DNA of 64,000 nt. Origin: Lewinellaceae bacterium (GTDB lineage: Bacteria; Bacteroidota; Bacteroidia; Chitinophagales; Saprospiraceae). Location of the stretch: assembly GCA_016712415.1 (NCBI GenBank), contig JADJRC010000049.1, positions 1 to 64,000 of the forward strand, in the 5' to 3' direction. The position numbers and the translations under genes are program-made. The first letter of the stretch is position 1. Every line of letters begins with the position of its first letter. Below, one piece after another: positions 45,239 to 54,643 of this stretch. The notes beneath the pieces were generated by a model. That model searched no databases. It was not told where the DNA came from and saw only the letters and a program-made list of their open reading frames with translations.

Positions 45239-45785
45239 GTTCGATTGTTTTATAGTGATAATGTTCGCAAAGGCTCTGTGCAAAGCACAAAGTGACTGTA
45301 TGGATCGGCGTGGGAAATGGCAAGTGATATTGCAGACATAGTACAATACTATTGTGCCTGCAGATCGCTGGAACCTATATGAAAGGTGAAAAGTAGAGGA
45401 GAGAAACCTGGCGGGTCGTACCTCGAAGAGTATAAACGGAATTAATGGTTTTATTATGGATTAAAAGAAACGCTACAAAAGTAGATTTTCTTTAATATAA
45501 AGAACTGTATTAGTGCAGTCTATTTTTATAATAAAAAAGGAATTCGGCAAAAATCGTACCTAATAATGGCCGAAATATACCCTATATATGTGGCTTTTGT
45601 GATAAAAACCTTTTCCTGTTTATTATTTTAGGAGGCAACTACTCAAACAGGTAGGACAATATTATGATATACTTTTTGATGCCCCTCCTGCCCCAAAAAC
45701 AGCGCCGCCCCCGCAGTTGATTGCGGAGGCGGCAGCCTGTATTTTCAGTAAGCAGTAATCAGTGGCACTTACCACTTATCACTTA
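45239..45785. other. AT-rich intergenic region between second giant gene and helical-repeat gene
   Basis: About 550 bp hold no gene. A minus-strand TACTTTTG box (45476-45483) is an exact TAnnTTTG match and may be the promoter of the helical-repeat gene. A GC hairpin at 45704-45733 follows the giant gene. A heptamer repeat begins at 45766. Confidence 0.5.
45704..45733 (-). terminator. Terminator of the second giant HYR gene
   Basis: GCCGCC-CCCGC and GCGG-A-GGCGGC form an interrupted GC stem around AGTTGATT, 53 bp after the stop of the giant gene, flanked by A-rich sequence. Confidence 0.6.
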
Positions 45786-45793
45786 TCACTTCG
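45766..45793. repeat. Heptamer repeat (CACTTAY) across the giant-gene stop codon
   Basis: CACTTAC, CACTTAT, CACTTAT and CACTTCG follow one another across the TGA stop of the second giant gene. It is another seven-base tandem array like those at 5591, 26487 and 26942, with a different unit. Confidence 0.65.
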
Positions 45794-47255
45794 TTTGTAT
45801 CATCTTCCTCGTCGCGGCATCCGTTGCCGTTTCCAGTTTGTAGTACAACATACCCGTGCTCTGTGCCAGTACCGTCCGCTCCAGGCTCACGGCGTTGTAG
45901 CCCTTCGCGTAGTTGCCTTTCTGTGTGTACAGCATCCGGCCTGTCTCGTCGTACACCGTCAGCGTCGCTTCCGTTGCCTCGGGCAGGTGGAAGCCGATCA
46001 TCGTGCGGTTCACAAACGGGTTCGGCTGGTTCTGGTACAACTCGAAGCCTACACCGGCTATCGTTGCTCCTGTCGCAGAGTTGAAGCGCAGCGCTACTTC
46101 CCGGCGATCGTTCGTCAGGCCGTAGGCCTCGGCACGCGTGATCCGGCTCGATACGCCCAGCATCTGGCTGAGTTTACCCGGGCGCGTCGCGCGGAACCGC
46201 ACCGTGAAGTCTTTCGCACCGTCGATCGATACCGTCAGCGCGTCGGCGAACACGCCGAAGTTGCTCGATTTGACCGCGTCGCTTTCCACGATGTCCGCTA
46301 CTTCCAGACCGTTGAGATTCAGCGTGAACTGGTAGCCTTGCGTCGCTTCGGCTGCCGTCATCGTCACCTCTACCGTCTCACCCGCTTTCACCTCGCGATC
46401 CTGTACATCGAACAGCAGCGTGCTCGTCGTGCGGTCGTCGGCATTCATCAGCGCGTTGGCGATAGCCGTGTTGTTCACGTCGCCGATCTTCACACCCACG
46501 AAGTCGTCGGCAAACTGGTTCGTCTGAACGTTGGCTACGCTCTTCGTTTCGGGGAACTGCGTCGCAAACGGGTTGGCCGGTTGCGGGAACGCAAAGTCCT
46601 TGTCCACGAAGCGCCACGAAGTGTTGTTCGGCAGTTCGTTGTAGATACCCAGGATCAACTTGCGGATTTCCACGATGTCGAAGGTCGTGATCGAGTTCGA
46701 CTTGTTGGCATCCGCCGCGATCATCTTGTACGGGCTGTTCAGCGGCTCCAGACCCAGGATGTGTTTCGATATCAGCACCAGGTCGAAGGTCGATACCCCG
46801 TTGAGCGGGTTGTCGTCTTTCGTCGGCGTCACCGTGTAGTCCATTCCGAACGGAACGGCATTCGGGAACGCGTACTGGCCCTGGTCGTCTGACATGTCGA
46901 ACAGGCTGATCGCTCCCGCCTGAAGGTTCACGTTTGCATCTTCAACACCGTCCTGCATCTCCGTTTTCAGTGCGCCCGCCACCGTCGCTTTGTCGCCCGG
47001 TACGCAGTTGCCGTTGTTGTCCTGTACGTCTACCGTTGCTACGCAGTAGTCTGCATTGCCGGCAAGGTCTATCGCCCACAGTTCCACTTCCTGTTCACCC
47101 AGATCGGCGCACGTGAACGTCACGCTCGTGATCGGGTTACCCAGTGCGTCTACAGGGAAGCCGCTGCCCTGGCCTGCCCGGCGGATCGCGTACTTCAACT
47201 TCGGCGTCGGGGTGCAGTTGTCTTCTGCGTACTGCAGGAAGTCCGTTGCCCACAA
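45786..47255 (-). CDS. Giant HYR protein 2, C-terminal fragment (dockerin/cohesin-like, T9SS tail)
   Basis: This 489-codon frame begins at ATDFLQYAEDNCTP, matching SSDFLLHAQDNCTP in the first giant. It contains the dockerin-like STFDLVLISKHILGL and TTFDIVEIRKLILGI pair, a cohesin-like domain (GETVEVTMTAAEATQGYQFT) and the T9SS sorting domain (YQNQPNPFVNRTMIGFHLPE, MIQTK). It is collinear with the end of the intact giant at 35599. Confidence 0.8.
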   Translation of the reverse strand: MWATDFLQYAEDNCTPTPKLKYAIRRAGQGSGFPVDALGNPITSVTFTCADLGEQEVELWAIDLAGNADYCVATVDVQDNNGNCVPGDKATVAGALKTEMQDGVEDANVNLQAGAISLFDMSDDQGQYAFPNAVPFGMDYTVTPTKDDNPLNGVSTFDLVLISKHILGLEPLNSPYKMIAADANKSNSITTFDIVEIRKLILGIYNELPNNTSWRFVDKDFAFPQPANPFATQFPETKSVANVQTNQFADDFVGVKIGDVNNTAIANALMNADDRTTSTLLFDVQDREVKAGETVEVTMTAAEATQGYQFTLNLNGLEVADIVESDAVKSSNFGVFADALTVSIDGAKDFTVRFRATRPGKLSQMLGVSSRITRAEAYGLTNDRREVALRFNSATGATIAGVGFELYQNQPNPFVNRTMIGFHLPEATEATLTVYDETGRMLYTQKGNYAKGYNAVSLERTVLAQSTGMLYYKLETATDAATRKMIQTK

Positions 47256-47826
47256 GTTGTATCATCTGCGTCGGCATGATGTTCACGCTCAGCCCGTCGT
47301 GGCATACCACCGTCGGAGCCTTGCAGTCTTTCACCACGAACGTGTACTCGCAGTATGTCTCGTTGCCGCAGCCGTCCGTGATCGTCCACTTGATCTTGTG
47401 CGTGCCGTACGGCAGTTGCGGTGCGATGCCGGGTGAGCCCAGTTGGTTGCTCGGCGTCGGCATTTGCGGCAGTGTTTTCCACTGCACACTTGCCGTGCGT
47501 ACTGTGCCCGATACCGACTGGTGATTGGCCCAGCGGTAGATTTCGTTGGGCAGTACCGGACGACCGTCGAACACCTGCGGCGTGCCGCCCGAGTAATTCG
47601 GCGTACCCGCGTTGTTGTAGTTCACCGTGCCAGGAGCCGGCGGGTTGTTGCTCGATACCACTGTTTCCATCGATCCGTCGCCGTCCAGGTCCAGGAACAG
47701 CAGGTACGTGATGTTTACGTTGGCGCCCGAGCAGGAGTCCGATGCCGTGATGGTCAGGGCGGCGTTGCCCTCGCACAGGTCGTGCGATTCCGTCGCCGCA
47801 TCCCACCAGTACGACTGGTTCCACAA
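47137..47826 (-). CDS. Giant HYR protein 2, fragment
   Basis: The meaningful part (MWNQSYWWDAATESHDLCEG to SVNIMPTQMIQLVG) corresponds to LWNETYWWDPAIESHDLCEG and following in the first giant. The last ~30 codons after 47255 are out of frame with the protein. It joins the fragment at 45786 by a frame change near 47255 and the upstream part by one near 47870. Confidence 0.7.
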   Translation of the reverse strand: MWNQSYWWDAATESHDLCEGNAALTITASDSCSGANVNITYLLFLDLDGDGSMETVVSSNNPPAPGTVNYNNAGTPNYSGGTPQVFDGRPVLPNEIYRWANHQSVSGTVRTASVQWKTLPQMPTPSNQLGSPGIAPQLPYGTHKIKWTITDGCGNETYCEYTFVVKDCKAPTVVCHDGLSVNIMPTQMIQLVGNGLPAVRRRQLHPDAEVEVRDPPGRPGQRLPCRRTG

Positions 47827-47858
47827 CTGTGCGTCGTTCGTCGTCAGGTCGCAGTATT

Positions 47859-49757
47859 CTACCGGGGGAGGCCGGACAGGTCGTCACTGGCTTCTCCGTG
47901 TCTATGATCTTGATGATCTGTTTGTACTTGTAGCAGTTCGCGTTCGCGTCGTAGTAGATCGAGTAGTTCGTCTGCGGCTGACCCGGCGCAATCGCTATGA
48001 TTGTCGGGTTCCACGGAGACGGCGTCCCAAGCGGCGATACGATCGGGCCCGGAAGGTTCTGCGTGCTGTTCGTCGTCGCATTCCAGGTTCGGGTTCGGTA
48101 CAATCACACAACTGCCGTTCGGGTTGTACGTACACCAGTTGATGATCGTCCACGTCCGTTCGATCTTCATGCATGCATCCGGTACCACCGTGAAGATTTC
48201 GTCTTCAAACGATACACCCAGCAGTTCGCAGTCTTCGCCGAAGAACACCGGCTCGCCGTAGTTGCCCGTGCCGTTGCACTTCGTCACGATCACGTCGTTG
48301 GGGAACTTGATGTAGTAATCCTGTTCGTAGTTCACGAAGACCCGCTGCGTGCACTGCGTGCTGTTGCCCGCACAGTCGAACGCGCGGAAGGTCCGCGTGA
48401 TCGTTCCACGGTTACACACCGTGTCGAACAGGTTGTAGTTCCGAGATTCCGTTATCGTATCCAGGCAGCAGTTGTCCTGGCTTGTCGCCGTACCGTATGC
48501 CCACAGGCTCGGGTCGAACGCCTCGCAACTTACCGTCACGTTTGCAGGTGCATTGCACGTCGGTTTGATCTTGTCTTCCACGAATACACTTACCATGCAG
48601 TCGTTGTAGTTGCCGTGGCAGTCGTACGCCCGGAACACCACCAGCACCGTATCGTTGATATCCGTGCAGCAGAACTCTACCGTCGGGCCGAAGTCGTCCG
48701 TTACACCGTCGCAGGTGCCGTTCATCCGACGTGCCTCGAACTTGTCCAGGCAGCAGTTGTCGTAACTGCCGTCGTCGAACGTCGTCGCATTTACCAGCGC
48801 TATGCCGCTGGCGCCAGTGCAACCTGTGTATGCTGGTCGCACGATACCGACGGCGGTACGTCGTCCTGTACATTTATCGTGATCGTTTTCTCCGTGATAT
48901 TGCCGCACTCGTCTTCTACGAAGTACTTGACCAGGTGCTGGCCTACCCCAAGACCCGGAGCCGGGATCAATCCGCCGTTTTGCACGATGCCGATCCGGGG
49001 TGGTGATCTTCACCTGTACCACCTCGTTGCACACTCCGTCTATGATCGCCACAGGCAGCGGGCCCGCCGCGATACATACGCCGTTGTACTGGCTGTTCGC
49101 GCTCAGGTTGTACCAGTCATGATCCGGATCGTACGTGAAGTTCGAGAAGTCGATCGTCGGCGGCGCATCCAGCACTTTGATGTACTGTACATGCGTCACG
49201 CTCAGCGGCGATGTCGTGCCCGTGCACCAGTCCGTGATCTTCCACGTCCGGATGATCTTGTAACTGCCGGGGCATACCGCCGCCTGCTCGTCCGTGTAAC
49301 TTACACTCAACCCGCAAGAGCCGCTGCCGTTTGTCGTAATCACCGTGCCGCCTATGTTCGGCCAGCCCGTCACCGGTGGCTCAAGGCTCGCAGGAAGCGC
49401 GTTGCAGTAGTATTCTACGTCGGCAGGGAATGTCACCTGGTCCGTCTTGCCACGCAACTTGTCGATCACCTGCAGGCAACTCGATGCATTGCCCCAGATA
49501 TCCGTCGCTACCCACGTACGCAGTACCCGTGTGTGTACCAGCGCATTCTCCGAACACGTATACTGGATGTAGTCGTCCTGGTGCGTTATGTTCACCGCCG
49601 AGCAGTCTTCCCACGTCGGTTCGCCCGTCAGCGTCAGGTCGTCTTCACTCTTCGTGCACAGGATCGCTATGTCCGCAGGACATGTCACCACCGGCGGCAA
49701 CTTGTCTTCTATCTTAACATTACCCCAGCATACGTTGCCACCCTGCAGGTGTACCAC
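47859..49757 (-). CDS. Giant HYR protein 2, fragment
   Basis: The frame carries HYR repeats (VVTCPADIAILCTKSED, CNAPANVTVSCEAFDPSLWA) and FVNYEQDYYIKFPNDVIV, paralogous to the first giant. Two compensating frame changes (near 49000 and 48820) garble ~60 codons in between; the true reading there is the frame containing VGQHLVKYFVEDECGNITEK. After ~48085 the protein continues in another frame (NLPGPIVSPLGTPSPWNPTI). Confidence 0.7.
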   Translation of the reverse strand: MVHLQGGNVCWGNVKIEDKLPPVVTCPADIAILCTKSEDDLTLTGEPTWEDCSAVNITHQDDYIQYTCSENALVHTRVLRTWVATDIWGNASSCLQVIDKLRGKTDQVTFPADVEYYCNALPASLEPPVTGWPNIGGTVITTNGSGSCGLSVSYTDEQAAVCPGSYKIIRTWKITDWCTGTTSPLSVTHVQYIKVLDAPPTIDFSNFTYDPDHDWYNLSANSQYNGVCIAAGPLPVAIIDGVCNEVVQVKITTPDRHRAKRRIDPGSGSWGRPAPGQVLRRRRVRQYHGENDHDKCTGRRTAVGIVRPAYTGCTGASGIALVNATTFDDGSYDNCCLDKFEARRMNGTCDGVTDDFGPTVEFCCTDINDTVLVVFRAYDCHGNYNDCMVSVFVEDKIKPTCNAPANVTVSCEAFDPSLWAYGTATSQDNCCLDTITESRNYNLFDTVCNRGTITRTFRAFDCAGNSTQCTQRVFVNYEQDYYIKFPNDVIVTKCNGTGNYGEPVFFGEDCELLGVSFEDEIFTVVPDACMKIERTWTIINWCTYNPNGSCVIVPNPNLECDDEQHAEPSGPDRIAAWDAVSVEPDNHSDCAGSAADELLDLLRRERELLQVQTDHQDHRHGEASDDLSGLPR

Positions 49758-50223
49758 CCGGTAGGCATACGTCTTGCCGATATCCGCCGCCGTCAGGATC
49801 GCGGGTACCCACGGGGCCGTTGCCGCATGGCGGTACTTTATCCAGTTCTACTTTGTAGTCGTCGTAGCAGAAGTAACTGCCTTCCAGTACATCGTCCGGA
49901 AGTATCTCTTCCGTGCAGTCCGCATCCAGCGAGATATGCAACAGGTCGTTGCACACCACTACCGCAGGCGTACCTACTACGCTTACAAACTGCATGATCA
50001 TCTGCTGGCAACCAGGGTCTGCAAGTGCCGCTGCATCGCTGCCGCTCACTACCTGCCCGTTAACCGTGATAAACGGTGTGGCCGCGCCTGCATCGAACGT
50101 CGCCGTTACTTTGTATGTGCCTACGCCCAGCGCACCCGCGTCGAAGATGTTTGTCGCTACGCCGTTCACCGTGATGCTCGTCACCGTACCCGATGCTCCG
50201 TAGTTCTCCCCTACTTCGATCAC
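49720..50223 (-). CDS. Giant HYR protein 2, fragment
   Basis: This encodes GENYGASGTVTSITVNGVAT, then VVVCNDLLHISLDADCTEEI and YKVELDKVPPCGNGP, matching LVCNDIVFIALGPDCMITLN and VELDKIPPYGNGP in the first giant. One extra C in the C run near 49815 shifts the frame; removing it restores WVPAILTAADIGKT, as in the intact paralogue. Confidence 0.7.
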   Translation of the reverse strand: MIEVGENYGASGTVTSITVNGVATNIFDAGALGVGTYKVTATFDAGAATPFITVNGQVVSGSDAAALADPGCQQMIMQFVSVVGTPAVVVCNDLLHISLDADCTEEILPDDVLEGSYFCYDDYKVELDKVPPCGNGPVGTRDPDGGGYRQDVCLPGGTPAGWQRMLG

Positions 50224-50254
50224 AAACGGTGGTGTCGACAGGCAGAACGGGTCG

Positions 50255-50662
50255 TCAAGGTTCAGGAAGATCGGTGTGGGGTAGTAGCACTTGTTCGAGA
50301 TCGTCAGGGCCTGGCCCGCGGAGTTCTTGACCGTTACCCGTGTACCCTATGCCTTCCACGTGTATGCCTTTGAGCGTGTAGTACACCATCTCGTCAGCCT
50401 CGTCTACCTGGCCGTCGCCGTCGTTATCCAGGCCATCGGCGCTGCCCATCACCAACTGTGTGCCCACAGGAAGTGCCGTCGGACCTGCCGGCGGTGCTGC
50501 GCTGTTCGGCGAGTACAGGCCCTGGTTCGCCGTCAGCGTCCATGTCTGACCTGCAAGCGCCCATATCTGGATCACTTCCGGAACTGGCCGTTGTCCAGCG
50601 TCGTGGCGTTGTTCAGGCATTCGCATTTCACAGAGTGCTCCTCGTCGTATTCCGGTACACAC
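50255..50662 (-). CDS. Giant HYR protein 2, fragment
   Basis: Only the middle (IWALAGQTWTLTANQGLYSP to HVEGIGYT) belongs to the protein. It includes a calcium-loop-like DGLDNDGDGQVDEADEMVYY. Frame changes near 50575 and 50340 bound it. The following codons in the next frame read VTVKNSAGQALTISNKCYYP. Confidence 0.6.
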   Translation of the reverse strand: MCTGIRRGALCEMRMPEQRHDAGQRPVPEVIQIWALAGQTWTLTANQGLYSPNSAAPPAGPTALPVGTQLVMGSADGLDNDGDGQVDEADEMVYYTLKGIHVEGIGYTGNGQELRGPGPDDLEQVLLPHTDLPEP

Positions 50663-50674
50663 TTGCCGATCCCT

Positions 50675-53600
50675 TCAACTACCGTCACCACTGCCGTGCA
50701 CGTGCTCGAGTTGCCGCAGGGGTCCGTTACCGTCAGCGTGACGTTGTTCGGGCCCAACTGGTTGCAACCAAACGTGTTCGGTGTGGCCGTGTACGTCAGG
50801 TACTGCGGCGCTGCAGTTGTCCGTCGACCCGTCGTTGATGTCAGCCCCCGTGATCGTCGCTACGCCGAATTTGTCCAGCGTTACCGTGATGTCCTTGCAT
50901 TTCGCTACCGGCGCCGTGGTGTCCACTACCGTGATCACCTGCGTGTGCACCAGCATGTTGCCCGCCGCGTCCGTCACTTTCCAGGTCCGCGTCAGGAAGC
51001 AGCACTGCGCCTGGTTGGCACACTGCGTGCTCTCTTCCGTGAACGTGATCACCAGGTCGCCAGGCGCCGTGCAGTTGTCGTGCACGTCGTCTGTCGTCAG
51101 CGGCGAACAGATCAACTGGTTGCCGTTGCCGTGCCATACGCAGTTGTCAGGGATGGCGTTGCATTCTACTGTTATGTCATTCGGCATCGTGATGTCCGCG
51201 TCGAACTCAGGGTTCTGCGTATCCACTACCTGTACCTGGAAGGTGCAGGTCGCCATGCTGCCGTGTATGTCCGTCGCCGTGTACGTCACCGTGAACGGTG
51301 TCGGCGATACGTTGATGATTGTTCCGCTCGCCGGTCCGCCTGTTTGCAGGATCGACAGGATGTCGCAGTTGTCTTCCGCTACCGGGATCGACCAGTTCAC
51401 TTTCGCCGAGCATTTGTCCACGTCGTTGCCCACCATCACCATCGTTGCCGGGCAGTTTACAAACTCCGGAGCCTGCGTGTCCGTTACCCTACCGTGATCG
51501 AACACGTCGCCGTGTTGCCCGAGGCGTCCGTCAACCGTCCACACGATCGGTGTGGACCCTACGGGAACGTCGCGCCTGCGAGCGTCCAGGGGTTCGGAGC
51601 CGTGACGTAGTTGTGCGAGATCGCCGCCTCCGGGGCAGTTGTCTGCAAAGGCGGGATCAAGTGCGCCCGACAGCATCGTTTTCGAACACTGGTCGGCGTC
51701 GTTGACAAACTGTGTCGCATCCGCCGTCGGACACGTGATCGTCGGCAATTGCGTGTCGTTGATCGTCACCTTGCTCGAACACGTCACCGTGTTGCCCGAA
51801 GCGTCAGTCACCGTCCAGATCACTATCGTCAAACCTACCGGGAATTCTGCACCCCCGAGGCTTGCCGAGTTGTTGTAGTTGTTGCTTATCGTCGACCCCG
51901 GACAGTTGTCCGAGAAGAACGACGGGTCGAATTCCGTGCCCACCACTGTGTACGAGCACTCGTCCGTATTGTTCGACCGAACCAGGTTCACGATGTTCGT
52001 GCAGTCGATGATCGGGTTCTCTTCGTCGTATACTTCCACGTCGAACGAGCACACTGCCGAGTTGCCGCTTTCGTCAACTACCGTGTACCTCACCGCAGAT
52101 ACCCCTTTGTTGAATACCGTGCCCGACGCGTCGCCCGTACCCGACTTGATCGTCGCGCCCGTGATCTCGTATGTGATCGTTACGGGGCAGTTATCATGTA
52201 CGTATTGAAGCGCTATTCCATTCACAACAGCCGTGCATACACCCGCGTCCGTTACCGTTTCTATCCCGTTCGGGCACGTGATCACCGGCGATTCCAGGTC
52301 GTACACCGCTACATACGTGTGGCAGGTGTCGGTGTTGCCGTGGAGGTCTTCCACTTCCAGTACCACCAGCAGCGGGCCGTTCGTCAGCGCGATGTCGTCG
52401 CACGTGAAGTACACAAACTGGCCGAAGTCGCCGCCACGGCTGATCTCCGTGCGTGTCAGCGGTCCGCAGTTGTCCCAACTGTCGTTGTTCACATCCGCTA
52501 CCGTCAACTGTGCCGAACCATTGCCGTCCAGGACTACGTCGATGTTCGGACCCTGGCAGCGCGCCAGCGGCGGCTCGTTGTCCGTTACAACATACGTCAC
52601 CGAGCACGTCGCCGTGTTCCCCGCTGCATCCGTTACCGTCCATACTACCGTCGTCGAACCCACCGCCAGCGGCGTGCCGCCAAGCGTGTTGTTCCCCGTC
52701 AGGTCGTTGGTCAACACCAGCGGTCCGCAGTTGTCAGAGTACGTCGGGTTCAGGTTGAAGCCCGGTACGAAGTAGTGGCAGTACCCAGGCGTGTTGTTCA
52801 GCGCCGTTGGAATCTGCGAGCAGTCGATCGTCGGGTTCTCGTCGTCCGTCAGCGTCAACTTCACCTCGCAGGTCTGCGTATTGCCGTATATGTCTGTTAC
52901 TGTGATTGTTACAAAAATCATGTCGCCGTGTGCCGAGCCGAACGACGTGCCCGCAAGCGGGCTTTGTACGATCGACGCCACCGCGCAGTTGTCCGTCGCT
53001 ACTACCTCCGGTACCAGGTTCGGTACCAGGCCCGAGCAGTCGCCAGTGCCGTTGCTGCTTGTCACCACAAAACGGTCGGCGGGACATACCTCGATCACAG
53101 GCTTTTCTTTATCTTCTACCGTTACGGTGAACGTGCACGTCGTGGCGTTGCCAGCGTCGTCTGTCACCGTGAACGATACTTCCGTCGTGCCTACCACGAA
53201 CTCTTCGCCGCTGTTCGGACCGTAGTTCTGCGTCAGCGTGTAGTTCGGGCAGTTGTCGCCAAAGTACGGGAACGAGTACGTCACCACTGCGTCGCATTCG
53301 CCAAGGTCGTTGTTCACCGTCGTATTGGCAGGACACGTGATCGTCGGCTGCACCGGGTCCTGTACCGTGATCTTGAACGAACACGTCGCCGTGTTGCCAC
53401 TCGCATCCGTTACCATGTATGCTTCGGTGTAGATGCCTCCGTATTCGTAGTAGTTCGGGCCGCTGCCAAGACCGCTGGTGTTGATTGTCAGCGGGTTGGG
53501 GCAGTTGTCCGTACCTACCGGCGGGTGGTACTGCAGCGTAACGCCGCAGGGGCCCGACGACAGCACCGACGGTGCTGCTTCCGGTACGCCCCCGTCGCCG

Positions 53601-54643
53601 CCTTCCACAACCAGGTCATCCACGTTTACCGTCATATCTGTCGGGCACGTGATTACAGGCAACTCCGTGTCGTTGACCGTTACCGTGAACAGGCATTCTG
53701 CAAAATCGTTGCTCGCCTGGTCTACGTAACGCCATACCACCGTCGTCGTGCCTACGGGGAACACTTCCCCTGACAGGTAGCCTTCCACCAGGTAGCCTTC
53801 CAGGTCGCTGCCATCGCAGTTGTCCTCGAACAGTACCGTGTACTCTACCTCCGCGCCGCATACTCCAGGGTCGTTGGACACCGTGATGTCTTCCGGACAT
53901 TCCTGTACCGTCGGGTCGTCGTTGTCGATCACTACTACCGTTACCGTGCACAAGGCCGTGTTGCCGAAGCCGTCCCACGCAAGCCAGTTGACTTTCGTGA
54001 TTCCCAACTCGAATACCGCATCGTACAGCGTGTTGTCCAGGTAGTGGAGGTTGTAATTGTGCTCCCGCGTGATCGTTCCCTGGCAGTTGTCTGTAACCGT
54101 CGCGTCCAGGTAGTTACCCGTAACGCGGTGCGTGCAGCCTTCGTTTGTTTCTACATATTGAAGACCCAGCGGACATTCGATGTCCGGCTTCTCCCGGTCC
54201 TGTATCGTGATCGTGAACGTGCACGTCGTCTCGTTGCCGTTGCCGTCGATCGCCGTGTATTCGATCTCGTGCGGAGAGTCGTTGATCGAGAAGTACGAGC
54301 CCGGTGCAAGTCCGCCGCTTTGTACTACTGTCTCCCCGCAGTCATCTTCCGCTACAGGGTCCAGCCAGAACACCGCCGCCCCGCATTTGCCAGGGTCGTT
54401 GTTCAGCGTTACGTCCGACGGGCAGTTCTCAAACACCGGCGGCACGTTGTCCGTTACCGTGTACGTCACCGAACACGTCGCCGTGTTACCCGCCGCGTCC
54501 GTGATCTTCCATACCACTACCGTCGTGCCTACAGGCAGTACAGCACCTTCCAGCGGTGGTCCTGCGGCGCCATCAGGAAGTTGTGCGTCCGCTTCGCTCC
54601 GTCGCAGTTGTCCGAAAACTGGGGTGGGTATTATCCGCGGCAA
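50675..54643 (-). CDS. Giant HYR protein 2, large central fragment
   Basis: This 1322-codon frame holds about 13 HYR domains, each opening with a P-x-I-x-CP-type strand (VFENCPSDVTLNND, DIECPLGLQYVETNEG, TVQECPEDITVSND) and ending in AGNTATCSVTYTV-like strands. Near 51630-51490 four small indels garble ~50 codons (the true reading passes through ISHNYVTAPNPWTLAGATFP). After ~50815 the protein continues in another frame (LGPNNVTLTVTDPCGNSSTC). Confidence 0.75.
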   Translation of the reverse strand: MPRIIPTPVFGQLRRSEADAQLPDGAAGPPLEGAVLPVGTTVVVWKITDAAGNTATCSVTYTVTDNVPPVFENCPSDVTLNNDPGKCGAAVFWLDPVAEDDCGETVVQSGGLAPGSYFSINDSPHEIEYTAIDGNGNETTCTFTITIQDREKPDIECPLGLQYVETNEGCTHRVTGNYLDATVTDNCQGTITREHNYNLHYLDNTLYDAVFELGITKVNWLAWDGFGNTALCTVTVVVIDNDDPTVQECPEDITVSNDPGVCGAEVEYTVLFEDNCDGSDLEGYLVEGYLSGEVFPVGTTTVVWRYVDQASNDFAECLFTVTVNDTELPVITCPTDMTVNVDDLVVEGGDGGVPEAAPSVLSSGPCGVTLQYHPPVGTDNCPNPLTINTSGLGSGPNYYEYGGIYTEAYMVTDASGNTATCSFKITVQDPVQPTITCPANTTVNNDLGECDAVVTYSFPYFGDNCPNYTLTQNYGPNSGEEFVVGTTEVSFTVTDDAGNATTCTFTVTVEDKEKPVIEVCPADRFVVTSSNGTGDCSGLVPNLVPEVVATDNCAVASIVQSPLAGTSFGSAHGDMIFVTITVTDIYGNTQTCEVKLTLTDDENPTIDCSQIPTALNNTPGYCHYFVPGFNLNPTYSDNCGPLVLTNDLTGNNTLGGTPLAVGSTTVVWTVTDAAGNTATCSVTYVVTDNEPPLARCQGPNIDVVLDGNGSAQLTVADVNNDSWDNCGPLTRTEISRGGDFGQFVYFTCDDIALTNGPLLVVLEVEDLHGNTDTCHTYVAVYDLESPVITCPNGIETVTDAGVCTAVVNGIALQYVHDNCPVTITYEITGATIKSGTGDASGTVFNKGVSAVRYTVVDESGNSAVCSFDVEVYDEENPIIDCTNIVNLVRSNNTDECSYTVVGTEFDPSFFSDNCPGSTISNNYNNSASLGGAEFPVGLTIVIWTVTDASGNTVTCSSKVTINDTQLPTITCPTADATQFVNDADQCSKTMLSGALDPAFADNCPGGGDLAQLRHGSEPLDARRRDVPVGSTPIVWTVDGRLGQHGDVFDHGRVTDTQAPEFVNCPATMVMVGNDVDKCSAKVNWSIPVAEDNCDILSILQTGGPASGTIINVSPTPFTVTYTATDIHGSMATCTFQVQVVDTQNPEFDADITMPNDITVECNAIPDNCVWHGNGNQLICSPLTTDDVHDNCTAPGDLVITFTEESTQCANQAQCCFLTRTWKVTDAAGNMLVHTQVITVVDTTAPVAKCKDITVTLDKFGVATITGADINDGSTDNCSAAVPDVHGHTEHVWLQPVGPEQRHADGNGPLRQLEHVHGSGDGS

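Noticed and set aside
51611..53773. A long open frame of 720 codons on the plus strand inside the second giant gene
   Set aside because: It is antisense to well-defined HYR repeats, is Arg/Val-rich and low in complexity, and matches no family. It arises from the codon bias of the minus-strand gene. The same applies to plus-strand frames at 47997-49997 and 37855-39366.
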